Shown piece after piece: positions 33,922 through 43,800 of a stretch of 64,000 bases of DNA; the stretch's first letter is position 1; every line of letters begins with the position of its first letter. A program made the position numbers and the translations under genes. Under the pieces are notes generated by a model. It was not told the DNA's origin, searched no databases, and saw only the letters and a program-made list of their open reading frames with translations. The DNA comes from Verrucomicrobiota bacterium (lineage in GTDB: Bacteria > Verrucomicrobiota > Verrucomicrobiia > Verrucomicrobiales > Akkermansiaceae): the NCBI GenBank assembly GCA_017301995.1, contig JAFLEH010000010.1, positions 124,001-188,000 on the forward strand, read 5' to 3'.

Positions 33922-35337
33922 ATGAAGAGGGCCGGCATCGTCAAACCCGGCGCCTGCCATCTTTTCCGCCATTCGTGCGCTACCGACATGCACCGCAATG
34001 GCGCGGACATCCGCTACGTCCAGGAAATGCTGGGTCACGCCCGCATGGAAACCACCCAGATTTACACCCACGTCAATGTTGCCGCGTTGGCTCGCGTGCA
34101 TGCGCGAACCCACCCCCATGGAATCCTGCCCCGCGACCACGAGCACGGCTACCGCGATCCGGAACCACCCGAGCCAGGACATCAGGAAGATTTGCCCCCC
34201 GCGCCTGAATCACCTTCTGACAAACCGCCCGAACCACCGGAACCGGAACCACCGGAGTCTCCCGGCGGCGGTCCGTCGAATCCGCGTGGTCCGGAAGATT
34301 CCCCTTGCGGCGGCACCGGGGAGGTGCTAAAGCTGCGCCCAGCCATGCGGAGGAGCCCATCCAACCCCTGCCCGATGCCCCGGACGGTCCCGAAACCACC
34401 CGGCGGAGATGGAAGTCCGGCAGGCTCGGGGGCAATCCATTCGCCCCGACGACTCCGGCCCCAAGATCCTGGAATTCCGCTTGAAGCATCGGCAAGAAGC
34501 CGCTTGCAAGCCGAGGAAGTCCCCGGACGATCCTTGCATGTAGCGTATTACGGGTATCGCTACTACCACCCAGATCTGGGACGGTGGATCTCGCGGGATC
34601 CGATAGCAGAACGGGGCGGTTTGAATTTGTATGCCTTTGTGGGGAATGACGGGATGTCATCGTTAGATCTCAATGGAGGTATAAAAACACCTGACTGGGC
34701 ATCGGATAGAAATAGACTGAATCTATCATACCGATCCGGGAAGATCATTCTTAAGTCGTGCGGAGCATTTACCTGGGTGATTGAATGGTTTGTTTTCCCC
34801 AAGGCCGGAGCCAGCGGTGGTATTGTCGGTCAGAAAATGGACATCGAGTCAAAGGACGACACCGGAAAGGTCATCGACGGAAGCCAAGAGCATTACCATG
34901 AGGCGTGGAGAGTCAAGCCGGATTCTGGTGAAATTCAAGTGGAACGCGGTGGTGCGGGTATTGTTTGGACTGATCCCGATAACCCAGATGCCGCCCGCAA
35001 GGCAAGCTATGAAAAAAGCCCGCTTGATATATGGTCATCCAATGGGTTCGACAATATTGCGGGAACGACGACCTTTCGAGGCTGGGCGCGATACCGTGAA
35101 CCAGTTTCAGAGGCGGAATATTCGAAGGAATATCCTGATCGCAAAATTAACGCGGGGCGTCTTGCTGTTAGAAATGTTGGAACGCCAAGTTTTCCAAATA
35201 GCAGAAAAAGCGACCTCGTGTATCGTAAGCTTACGGTCAATTGGTGTTGCAAGCCGGGAGCAAGTGAGAACGATAGGAAGACAAAGTTAGCTGAGATATT
35301 TCCTGCCAGTGATAGAATTTACGTTGTAAATGCTTGA
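33922..35337 (+). CDS. Chimera: tyrosine recombinase C-terminal half fused in frame to an RHS tip
   Basis: 471 residues. Residues 1-55 are the C-terminal catalytic part of an XerD-like recombinase: HLFRH (H-x-x-R), [16 protein letters not shown] with the active Tyr. The frame continues upstream to a stop at 33826 and adds only [13 protein letters not shown]. The first catalytic Arg, the Lys and the core-binding domain are missing, so it cannot recombine. A Pro/Glu-rich linker (about 70-115) and a stretch without similarity follow. From about 34542 RHS sequence appears ([32 protein letters not shown]), then an AT-richer tip with [27 protein letters not shown] and VNWCC. The start at 33922 is simply the first ATG. 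The tip may be an unexpressed orphan. Confidence 0.65.
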   Translation: MKRAGIVKPGACHLFRHSCATDMHRNGADIRYVQEMLGHARMETTQIYTHVNVAALARVHARTHPHGILPRDHEHGYRDPEPPEPGHQEDLPPAPESPSDKPPEPPEPEPPESPGGGPSNPRGPEDSPCGGTGEVLKLRPAMRRSPSNPCPMPRTVPKPPGGDGSPAGSGAIHSPRRLRPQDPGIPLEASARSRLQAEEVPGRSLHVAYYGYRYYHPDLGRWISRDPIAERGGLNLYAFVGNDGMSSLDLNGGIKTPDWASDRNRLNLSYRSGKIILKSCGAFTWVIEWFVFPKAGASGGIVGQKMDIESKDDTGKVIDGSQEHYHEAWRVKPDSGEIQVERGGAGIVWTDPDNPDAARKASYEKSPLDIWSSNGFDNIAGTTTFRGWARYREPVSEAEYSKEYPDRKINAGRLAVRNVGTPSFPNSRKSDLVYRKLTVNWCCKPGASENDRKTKLAEIFPASDRIYVVNA

Positions 35338-35355
35338 GGCGCTCATTTAATTTAT

Positions 35356-35928
35356 ATGAAAATTAAGACAATTATTCTTGGTTGTTCACTTGCGATCATG
35401 TGCATGTGTTGTAGTGAGGGCGAGAACCAATCGGAAGCAGGAGACAAACGGACCCTATTGGACAAGTGGGTCGCCAGTCAGAGTATCCACACAGAGGGCG
35501 ATGTGGAAAAACTCTGCTTCAAGAATGCATTGCCGCGCGCAATATTTGACTATACCAAAAAGCCGGTTCGGCTTGGGTTGTTTCTGAAGGAATTTGGGTT
35601 CAATTCTTCGGAAATTCGGACCATCTATGAACTAAATTTTTGCTCAATTCATGTTATTAGGATACATCCGCACATGCTCTTGGTGGTCTACTGCATCGCA
35701 GGCGTGGGTACCGAACCTGATTCGGCTTCTCTAGTGGAAAATGCCGATATCACGTTAGTGACGGTTCTTCCTGACCGAGACACCGGCGATTCTAAAAGCT
35801 CGGATCTATCAACCACGCTCGGGCCAAAACTCTCAAAAGCTCCTTCGGATGATCTTAGGGCTTTCTACAAGGCGGTTATGGCCGCAGCAGACGCATCTGA
35901 TCTACAATACCAGCGTGTCAGCAAATAA
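35356..35928 (+). CDS. Putative lipoprotein following the orphan RHS tip
   Basis: 190 residues, starting MKIKTIILGCSLAIMCMCC, a lipoprotein-like signal with Cys19 or Cys20 as lipid site. The mature part is soluble and alpha/beta (LFLKEFGFNSSEIRTIYEL, MLLVVYCIAGVGTEPDS) with no recognised family. It starts 18 bases after the RHS-tip stop and is AT-rich like the tip, which suggests that tip and lipoprotein move together. No clear ribosome-binding site precedes it. A partner or immunity role is inferred from position only. Confidence 0.65.
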   Translation: MKIKTIILGCSLAIMCMCCSEGENQSEAGDKRTLLDKWVASQSIHTEGDVEKLCFKNALPRAIFDYTKKPVRLGLFLKEFGFNSSEIRTIYELNFCSIHVIRIHPHMLLVVYCIAGVGTEPDSASLVENADITLVTVLPDRDTGDSKSSDLSTTLGPKLSKAPSDDLRAFYKAVMAAADASDLQYQRVSK

Positions 35929-36165
35929 ATCCACGCGCCAAACAAATGGCGATGGCCATGAGATCGACGCGAAAATGCGAAATTCACGCGGCTTCTTGGT
36001 CCGATGCCCCTCAGCACAGCCGCCGAAAGGTCCGCCTCCCGAAAGCCGGAAATCGCGTCACAGATCCCAACAACGTGCCATTGCGCTTCCGGTCCAAAGG
36101 CCATGCGATATACGGGTCATCTAAAGCCCTCCGGGTGAGTGTGGGCGTGTGTGGCTGAACGATGG

Positions 36166-36588
36166 TTAGATTCTGGAGCCGGTGCGTTCGAGCTTCACGA
36201 GGACATACTCGGTGCTGGCCCGGTCGGTCGCATAGTTGCGGCGCATGGTTTTCTCGATGATGAAGCGGTAATCCTTCGGGATTTGGGCGACATTGCTGCG
36301 TGAGATGACGTTCTGATTCATCGAATCCATCAGGTCGCGGCGGTTCTCCGCGACGAGGGTGATGCCGACGTCGCCCCGCGAGTCGCCGCCGTCGCAGTAG
36401 CCAAGCCGCAGGACCGACTCCGCGACGGCCTCCTTGGACATTCGCCCGGTGTCCTTGGGTTTGCCGAACATCTGGGCGTCCATGGTCAGACCGATGGTGT
36501 GCTGGAAGCTGCCGATGGCATTGACAGTACTGCCGTAGTAAAACCTCCCCGGATGCGAGACGGACTGTAGGATGTACGCATAGTGCAT
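36166..36588 (-). CDS. Small ORF with a truncated GIY-YIG start fused to unknown sequence
   Basis: 140 residues. The first 21 (MHYAYILQSVSHPGRFYYGST) match the opening of small GIY-YIG nuclease-like proteins. The family then expects a DL..RL..HN segment with catalytic Arg and later Glu. Here the sequence changes to unrelated VNAIGSFQHTIGLTMDAQMFG, followed by a charged region ending ASTEYVLVKLERTGSRI. The catalytic Arg is therefore missing and no nuclease activity is expected. It may be a real fused gene or two gene remnants in one frame. The flanking DNA (36640-36770) carries inverted repeats. Confidence 0.45.
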   Translation of the reverse strand: MHYAYILQSVSHPGRFYYGSTVNAIGSFQHTIGLTMDAQMFGKPKDTGRMSKEAVAESVLRLGYCDGGDSRGDVGITLVAENRRDLMDSMNQNVISRSNVAQIPKDYRFIIEKTMRRNYATDRASTEYVLVKLERTGSRI

Positions 36589-36639
36589 GACAATGGGATT
36601 GTTCGGTTAGCCGGGCCATTGCTGTCCAAAGCAGCCCTT

Positions 36640-36770
36640 CTCCGCCACGGCTACGAAGGGCATTCTTCGCTTCGTTTCACCTTTCAATGGCTTGCCCCTT
36701 CGTCGCTGACGCTATGAAGGGCAGGCATTCGTAGTTTCCGGCACGGAAGCGAAGAATGGCGGACAGGGAG
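36640..36770. repeat. Repeat region with GAAGGGCA and CGAAGAAT inverted elements
   Basis: It contains GCTACGAAGGGCATTCTTCG, CCCCTTCGTCGC, CTATGAAGGGCAGGCATTCG and GGAAGCGAAGAATGGCGG, which pair with each other in several ways. It lies directly upstream of the GIY-YIG chimera. It looks like decayed copies of a foldable intergenic element, possibly once linked to the GIY-YIG gene. Confidence 0.5.
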
Positions 36771-36902
36771 GGATTGACTGCGCTCCGCTCCGTCCACGCC
36801 GAGTGCGGTCGTCTCCTCCGCCGACCGGTATTTCCGAAGGTCGCTATCGCTCCCGGGGCGTTCGAATTTTGCCGCGCTCAACAGTTCTCACCATCCCTGA
36901 AA

Positions 36903-36945
36903 CGCCACGACCCCACCCCCGCGTTGCGAGGGTGGGGTCGTGGCG
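36903..36945. repeat. Perfect 16-base-pair hairpin
   Basis: CGCCACGACCCCACCC (36903-36918) is exactly complementary to 36930-36945, with an 11-base loop. No T-run follows on either strand, so it is not a standard intrinsic terminator. It lies in gene-poor DNA between the GIY-YIG chimera and rnr. Confidence 0.8.
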
Positions 36946-37002
36946 GATGGTGTGGCTTGAACCTGAAATCCGAAGTACATGCGGGTTTGAACGCTCGGTT
37001 TA

Positions 37003-37177
37003 CCGCTGAAACGCTGAGTACCGCTGAATTCGCTGAGTTTTGTTTGGTCAAATTGCCCGCACCGAATGGTGAATCGGATTCGATCCGATTTATGAAGCCT
37101 CAATTTCAGCGGCTTCAGCGGTCCTCAGCGTTTCAGCGGTCCAACGGTCCAACGGTTCAACGGTTCAACGGTTCAAC
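37003..37177. repeat. Long inverted repeat (ACCGCTGAAACGCTGAG family) and an 8-base tandem run
   Basis: The left arm (about 37004-37041, ACCGCTGAAACGCTGAG and onward) is complementary with few mismatches to the right arm (about 37105-37140), around a spacer of about 60 bases. Immediately after come five tandem units of GGTyCAAC (37138-37177). Related arms occur at 4083, 29798, 44878 and 45090. This may act as a transcription stop or a protein-binding structure downstream of rnr. Confidence 0.75.
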
Positions 37178-37270
37178 GGGAGCGCACTGTAGCTCCCAAC
37201 TTCGGATCGTGGGTTGAAGTGCCCAAGTTCTCTTGATTCTTGCCTCTTGTCTCTTGATTCTCGTCTCCCC

Positions 37271-39613
37271 CTATCTCCTTCTCCGGTGTTTGGTTTTCCG
37301 GTCGGGTTTGCGGTGGGCGGGCGGGCCGGCTTTGGCGGCAACCTTCGGTTTGGGCGGTTCGTGTTTTTTCGGGGATTTCCCGCGTGTCTGGACTGTTAGG
37401 GCGCGGGGGGCGCCTTCGGGTTTTCCCGCGACCTTGAAATCCACGAAGCGCCGCTCCCGGTTGATGTTGGAGATTTTCAGCGGAACGCGCATGCCGGATT
37501 GGAGCATCCGGCCATCGACGGATACCCAGGCCATGCGGTGACCTTCGAATCGCCAGCGGCCGTCGGGCAGGTCCTCGCGTTTGACCACGCCTCGGACGCC
37601 GAGGCCGGCGATCTCGACCATCAGCCCCATCGTCCGCGCCTCGGTGATGAGGCCGGGGAACACGACGGTTTCCGCGGATGCGGCGGCGTGTTCGAGATAT
37701 TCCATCAGTTTGATCTGTTTCGACTCGTTTTCCGCTTCGGCGGAGAGCCGTTCGGTGTCGGATAGATGCCGGCAGATGCCGCCGATGGCCGCGTGGGACG
37801 GAGTGGAGTCGGCGGGTTTCGGCGGGTTTTCCAACAGCGGTTGGAGCGCGCGGTGGACGATCAGGTCGGCGTAGCGCCGGATGGGGCTGGTGAAATGGCA
37901 GTAGTCGCGCTTGGCGAGACCGTAGTGCCCTAACGGATCGGCGGAATAGGCGGCGCGTTTGAGACTCTTGAGCAGGCCCAGGCGGATCACGGGTTCCTCG
38001 GGCTTGCCCTTGGATTCGTCCAACAGCTTCTGGATGTGGGCGCGGTTGGTCAGGTCGCCGGGGTGATAGCCGTGCAGGCGGGCGGTTTCGGTGAAATCGA
38101 GCAACCGCGACGGATCGGGATCCTCGTGGACCCGATAGACGGCGGGCTTCTGGCGCTCGCGCAGCAGGCGCGCGACCGCCTCGTTGGCGGCAAGCATGCA
38201 TTCCTCGATGAGTTGGTGGCTCTCCGTGTGGACCACCGGCTCGGCGCGGGTGGCGCGGCCTTCGTCGTCCAGCACCACGCGGGTTTCCGGCATTTCGAGG
38301 TCGAGCGCGCCGGTGGCGAACCGCCGTTTGCGCAGGGCGCTCGCGAGCTTCCAGCCCTCACGGACCATCGGCACCAACTGGGGATCCGATCCTGCGGGCG
38401 CGGGTTGGCCGTCAAGGATCGACTGGGCCTGTTCGTAGGAAAGTTTCGCGCGACTGTGGATCACCGCATCGAAGAACCGGGCTTTGGCGATTTTCCCGTC
38501 AGGGGTGATTTCCATCAGCGCGCATTTTGTCAGACGGTCCACATCGGGCTTGAGCGAGCAGATGCCGTTGCTCAGCTCGGTGGGGAGCATCGGCAGCACG
38601 CGGTCCACCAGATAGGTCGAGTTTCCGCGGTCCACGGCCTCGCGGTCCATGGCGGTGCCGGGTTTCACGTAGTGGGAAACGTCGGCGATATGGACGGCCA
38701 GGGTCCAGCCCTTGGCGTGGGGTTGGAGCCAGATGGCGTCGTCGTGGTCCTTGGCGTCGGCGGGGTCGATGGTGATGACCAGTTTGTCGCGCCAATCCCT
38801 GCGGCGGGCGATTTCCCGTTCGTCCGGGACCTCCGGGGTGGCGCGCGCTTCGGTTAGGACGGGTTCGGGAAACGCGGTGCGGAGGCCGAACCGGTGGATC
38901 ACGCCCAACATATCGACACCCTTGTCGCCCGGCCAGCCTAACACCTCGATCACCCGGCCGTGCGGAGTCTGGTTGCGGTCGGTCCACTGGTTGAGGTCGA
39001 TCACGACGAGTTGGCCCGCGCGCGCCGTGGTGTCGCCGGAGATTTCCACGCGACCGTCCACCGCCTTGTCGTCGCAATCCGCCCAGGCGAAACGGCCGCG
39101 CTGGCGGAAAATGCCGACGAGTCGGTTGGATCGCCGGCTGACGACCTGCTCGACCTTTCCGGTGGGCTCGTCGGCTGCCGGTGCGCCGCGCATTGGCCGG
39201 CTTGGTACCTTTCCGGGCCGGCCGGCGCGGATGGAAACGAGGACGCGGTCGCCATCAAGGGCGGTGCCGACTTCGCGGCGGGAGATCCGGACGCGTGAGA
39301 GCGCCTTGAGGTCGAGTCCGGTGGCGAGGTTTTGCTCGTCGGCGGGGTCGGGGAAGAAAAACGCGTGGCCTTGGGGGTGGAATTTCAGGGTGCCGACCAA
39401 TTGGCGGCCGGACGAGGCGCGGGGTTCGTAGCGGGCCTTGCGGCCTTCGACGATGCAGCCTTCGGCGACGAGCGCCTCGAGGGTTTTGCGGAGTTCGGCC
39501 CGGTCATCGGATGGCACGCCGAGGTGGCGGGCGAGTTCGGACCGGGTGAGCGGTTGGTAACCGCGGGAGCGCATCAGGGAGAGCACCATCCCGCGGAGGG
39601 AATCATTGGACAT
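37271..39613 (-). CDS. rnr: Ribonuclease R (RNB-family 3'-5' exoribonuclease)
   Basis: 780 residues from the start at 39613 (MSNDSLRGMVLSLM). An earlier in-frame ATG at 39748 adds sequence overlapping the divergent pseudopilin region. It degrades structured RNA processively. A winged-helix domain comes first (YQPLTRSELARHLGVPSDD), then cold-shock domains (GTLKFHPQGHAFFFPD), then the RNB domain with the metal-binding motif ITIDPADAKDHDDAIW near residue 290, LPTELSNGICSL and HFTSPIRRYADLIVHR. A C-terminal S1 domain follows, with a very basic tail ending KTKHRRRR, as is usual for RNase R. Confidence 0.93.
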   Translation of the reverse strand: MSNDSLRGMVLSLMRSRGYQPLTRSELARHLGVPSDDRAELRKTLEALVAEGCIVEGRKARYEPRASSGRQLVGTLKFHPQGHAFFFPDPADEQNLATGLDLKALSRVRISRREVGTALDGDRVLVSIRAGRPGKVPSRPMRGAPAADEPTGKVEQVVSRRSNRLVGIFRQRGRFAWADCDDKAVDGRVEISGDTTARAGQLVVIDLNQWTDRNQTPHGRVIEVLGWPGDKGVDMLGVIHRFGLRTAFPEPVLTEARATPEVPDEREIARRRDWRDKLVITIDPADAKDHDDAIWLQPHAKGWTLAVHIADVSHYVKPGTAMDREAVDRGNSTYLVDRVLPMLPTELSNGICSLKPDVDRLTKCALMEITPDGKIAKARFFDAVIHSRAKLSYEQAQSILDGQPAPAGSDPQLVPMVREGWKLASALRKRRFATGALDLEMPETRVVLDDEGRATRAEPVVHTESHQLIEECMLAANEAVARLLRERQKPAVYRVHEDPDPSRLLDFTETARLHGYHPGDLTNRAHIQKLLDESKGKPEEPVIRLGLLKSLKRAAYSADPLGHYGLAKRDYCHFTSPIRRYADLIVHRALQPLLENPPKPADSTPSHAAIGGICRHLSDTERLSAEAENESKQIKLMEYLEHAAASAETVVFPGLITEARTMGLMVEIAGLGVRGVVKREDLPDGRWRFEGHRMAWVSVDGRMLQSGMRVPLKISNINRERRFVDFKVAGKPEGAPRALTVQTRGKSPKKHEPPKPKVAAKAGPPAHRKPDRKTKHRRRR

Positions 39614-39771
39614 GCGCGCAATCTGCCCCAAAACAGGCCCGGACGCAACGCAAAACCGGAAGTTTCCGGCGCAATGGCGGCCCCGGACGAAAGATTCCCG
39701 CAATTGGGGGGTTGCCAAGCGCCCGAAAATCGGTTTCATTGCCCGCACCGAACCATCTACCCAAAGAACCT

Positions 39772-40350
39772 ATGAAAAATCCATCCGTCCGCCGCCATTC
39801 CGGATTCACGCTCGTCGAGTTGCTCGTCGTTATTTCCATCATCGTGGTTCTGGCCGCGGCGGGTATTGGTGCGGGTAATCTTGCGCTGAATCGGGCGAAG
39901 AGAATGACCAGCCAGGCGTCCGCCACGGCGATCGAGACCGCGGTCAACGCCTTTTATCAGGAATACGGCGCGCTGCCGGATGTCGGCGACCGCGTGAGGA
40001 CAGACAAGGGCGAGGGCAAGAAGCTCCTGGAAATCCTGCTGGGCCTCGAAGGGGATTCGGGCAAGGTGCAGAACCCCCGCAACGTCAAGTTTCTGACCGC
40101 CAAGGAAACCACCAAGAATTTCGACGGCTTGAAGTATACCTCGTCCGGGCGTTCCGTGGAGGGCATGTGGGATGCCTGGGGCAATCCGTTTGTGGTTGAA
40201 CTCGACACCAACTACGAGGAGCGCATGCGTTTCAGCCACGGAGGCAAGCAGGTCACGCTCAACGGTCGCCGCGTCGCCGTCCACTCCGCCGGTGCCAACA
40301 AGCGGGATGCCTCGACGGAGGATGCCAGTGACGATATCAAGACCTGGTAG
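39772..40350 (+). CDS. GspG-like type II secretion pseudopilin
   Basis: 192 residues from the start at 39772 (MKNPSVRRHS). A class III prepilin leader is cut before Phe12: G-FTLVELL with Glu at position +5, then a hydrophobic helix VVISIIVVLAAAG. The C-terminal globular part has the GspG-type ending WDAWGNPFVV. Such proteins form the pseudopilus of type II secretion systems. In Verrucomicrobiota many single copies exist outside a full system, and no other gsp gene is seen here. It ends at a good hairpin terminator. Confidence 0.85.
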   Translation: MKNPSVRRHSGFTLVELLVVISIIVVLAAAGIGAGNLALNRAKRMTSQASATAIETAVNAFYQEYGALPDVGDRVRTDKGEGKKLLEILLGLEGDSGKVQNPRNVKFLTAKETTKNFDGLKYTSSGRSVEGMWDAWGNPFVVELDTNYEERMRFSHGGKQVTLNGRRVAVHSAGANKRDASTEDASDDIKTW

Positions 40351-40380
40351 CCTCACCGGGGGTGCTCCCTGAATTTTCCG

Positions 40381-40422
40381 CGGCGCCGCAGCGTTTTCCG
40401 TTGCGGCGCCGTTTTGCGTTTT
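40381..40422 (+). terminator. Rho-independent terminator after the pseudopilin gene
   Basis: CGGCGCCGCA (40381-40390) pairs perfectly with TGCGGCGCCG (40402-40411) across an 11-base loop, followed by TTTTGCGTTTT. It is 31 bases after the stop codon. Confidence 0.85.
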
Positions 40423-40844
40423 CGGGGGGGATGTGGCCGCGCTCGTGAAAGCATGGTCTCCCAGGCGCTCCCAACCCTCCCGGCCACCTTCTCACGAAGG
40501 CGGCTCACGAAGGCGGCTCATGAAGGCGGCTCATGAAGGCGGCTTACGACGTCTCCAAATCTTCTCTTGTCTCCGGATTCTGGTCTCGCTTCCGATAACC
40601 GACAACCGTGGCACCGCCGCCCTCGCCGGAAGACACCTGACAGGGGCGGCGGCCGAGTAGCTGTCCTGCAAAATGCTTCGGAAGGGTAAAATACCGAAAT
40701 GCACAACATGAGGTATGAAAACGACCATTTCACCACCATATTTAGCGCGATTCGATTTCTCCCGTTGCTTTCGGCCGGGGTGGGCGTAGCCTTCGGAACG
40801 GCCACTTCCCTCTCGGCCGGAACCTCCAACCCCTCCTGTCAAAC
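40423..40844. repeat. Gap before smc with a 13-base tandem repeat
   Basis: Four tandem copies of CAyGAAGGCGGCT lie at 40493-40544. The rest, including an AT-richer patch at 40670-40760 that could carry the smc promoter, holds no gene I can support. Confidence 0.6.
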
Positions 40845-43800
40845 ATGTATCTCAAAACGCTTGAAATCCTCGGTTTCAAGTCCTTCGCGGACAAAACCGT
40901 ACTCGAATTCGCGGAAGGCGTGACCGGCATTGTCGGTCCCAACGGCTGCGGCAAATCCAACGTGGTGGACGCCATCCGCTGGGTGCTCGGCGAGACATCC
41001 GCCAAGGCGCTGCGCGGCGGCGAAATGGCCGACGTCATCTTCAACGGCACCGAAAAGCGCAAGGCGCTCGGCATGGCCGAAGTCACCCTGACGATGGCCG
41101 ATTGCGAGGAGTCGCTGAAGGTGGATTTCAACGAAGTGGCGATCACCCGCCGGGTGTTTCGCGACGGCCGGGGCGAATACCGGATCAATGGCACGCTCTG
41201 CCGCCTGAAGGACATCCACGATCTGTTCATGGACACCGGGATCGGCCGGACGGCCTACTCGATCATGGCGCAGGGGCAGATCGACCAGATCCTGTCCTCC
41301 AAGCCCGAGGAGCGCCGCGCGGTGTTCGAAGAGGCCGCGGGGATCACCAAGTTCAAGAAGGAAAAGAAGGAAGCGCTGCGGAAACTCGAGTACACCGAGG
41401 CCAATCTGCTCCGCGTTTCCGACGTGCTGGCCGAGCAGGAGCGCCGCATGAATTCGCTCAAGCGGCAGGTCGCCAAGGCGCGCCGCTACCAGGCCTTGGC
41501 CGCCGACGTGCGGGTGCTGGACACCCACATGAGCCACCGGAAATTCGTGCAGCTCACGGCGGAGCGCGCGGAACTCACGGTTTCCATCCGCGGTCTGGAG
41601 GCCCGCGACAGCGAACTGGAACGCCAGCTTCCGGCGAAGGAGGAGGCCGTTGCCGAGGCCCGCGCGGCGGCACGCGCGTTTGAGGGGGAACTCGCCGAAC
41701 TTCGCCAGCGGCTCAACGAGCACCGCAACGCGCTGGCGTCCGCCACCGGCCGGATCGCGTTCAACGAGGAGCGCAAATCGGAACTCGAATCCCGGATCCG
41801 CCAGAATCACGAGGAGATTTTCACCACCCGCGAGAAGCTGGCCCAACAGGAGTTCGAGGTGAACGCCGCCACCGAGGCGCTCGACCAACTCACCCGCCGC
41901 ATCGCCGACCAGGAAATCCAACTGGCCGACCAGGAAACCCGCACCCGCGGCATGCGCGCGGAACGCGAGCAACTCGAAATGGCCCTCCGCGAGAACCGCG
42001 GCGAAGCGACCCGCTGCCAGACGCTCATCGCCACGATGCAGGCGAAAATCGAGAGCGCGCTGGCCCAGTTGGAAGGCAATCGCGACCGCGCCCGCCAGCT
42101 CGCCGACGAAGAACAGAGGCTCAATCTGGAGCTTGAGGAGTTCCGCGCCGAGCAGGCCCGCATCGCCGGCGAGGTGGAAAACACCGGTGCCCAACTCGCC
42201 GCGCTCGAGGAGGCGTTCCACAGCGCCGAGCGGACCTATCAGTTCACCCGCGGCGATCTGGACGCCGCCCGCGCCGCGGCCACCGAGGCGCACAAGACGC
42301 TTGCCCAGCGCGCCGCGCGGCTCGATGCCGTCCGGCAGCTTGTGGAAAGCGGCGAGGGATTCGCGCAGGGCACCCAGAGCGTGCTCGCCGGGCTCGATGA
42401 GCCGGACCGTTTCAAGCCCGCGATCCACGGCGCGCTGGCCTCCTTCATCGAGGCGGAAAACACCTGCGCGCGGGCGATCGAGGCCGCGCTGGGCAGGCAC
42501 CTGCAAACCGTGCTGGTTTCTAACGAAGATCTGGCCGAAGCACTGATCCAGCGCCTAACCGACAAGCGTCTCGGCCTCGCCACCGTGCTGCCGGAATCGT
42601 TTGTCGCGCGCCCCCGCGGCACCCAGGTGGAAGCGCTGCCGGAAGGCGCCGTGGCATGGGCGCTCGACCGCGTGAAATCCGACCCTCGCGTGGCCGGCGT
42701 GATCGAGCAGTTGCTGGACCGCACGCTGATCGTGCCGGATCTAACCACCGCGCTGATCGTCAGGTCGTCGCTTCCCGGCGTGGCCATCGTCACGCTGGCC
42801 GGCGAGGTCGTGGAAATCGCCGGGATGGTTTCCGGCGGAGCCGCCGCCGAGGGCAATACGTCGGTTCTGGAGCGTGCCAACGAAGTGCGCGCCCTGCAAT
42901 CCGAGGTGGACGATCTAACCCGTGCCGACGAGGCGGCCGCCGCGCGCGTTTCGCATCTGGAAACCCGCCTGGAGGAAACCCGCGAGGAAGTGGAAGTGTG
43001 CCGCGAGCGCCTGCAACGCCAGAAGGTGGAGCTTTCCACGCTGCAGGGCCAGCTCAGCCTGGCCACCCGCGAGGTGGAGAATTTCGATACCAAGCTGGAA
43101 AACGTCCGCTGGGAGCGCGGCGAACTCGCCAAGCGCGAGCAGGCCGCCGCCGAAAGCCGCCAGCATCTGGAAAGCGAACTCGCCACCGCCCGCGAGCGGC
43201 TGGAAGCGCTGGAAAACGAAATCCGCCGGCTGCAGTCGGAGTCGGATTCATCCGCCCGCGCCGAGCAGGATCTAACGGAAGCGCTCAACGAAATGCGCAC
43301 CATGCTGGCCGTGGAGCGCCGCGCCAAACAGGCGGCCGAGGAGCAGCAGAAACCGATGGAAGTCCGCCTCGCCGAATTGCGCGAGATTTCCATCCGCCGC
43401 GAGGCGGAGATTTCCGCGTTCGACCAGCGGATCGAGGCGGCCACCGCCGAAAACGCCCGGCTCGCTGAGGAATGCGAAACCCACCGCGCCGAAGGTGAGG
43501 ATCTCCAGGAGGAGATCGAAACCCGCTCGGAAGGCCGCTCGGCCCTGATGGAAACCATCGAGGTCGCGGAAATCGAGCTGGCCACCGTCCGCCGCGAGCA
43601 CGCCCGCGTTTCCGAACAAAAAGGCCGCGAGGAAGTGGCCGCCACCAAGCTGGATCTCCACCTCGAAAACCTCGTCAACACCACCCAGGAACGCCACCAG
43701 GTGGATCTGGCCACCTTCGAGCCGGACGCCCACGCGCTGCTTGCCAGCATCGCCTCGCAGAAGGCACTCCAGGCGCGCAGTGGACGCCAGACCATCGTCC

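Noticed and set aside
37173..38201. Arg/Pro-rich minus-strand protein overlapping rnr
   Set aside because: It is a frame-shifted shadow of the rnr 3' half.
40839..43795. Long minus-strand open frames opposite smc
   Set aside because: They are low-complexity antisense frames without motifs. The plus strand carries intact SMC.
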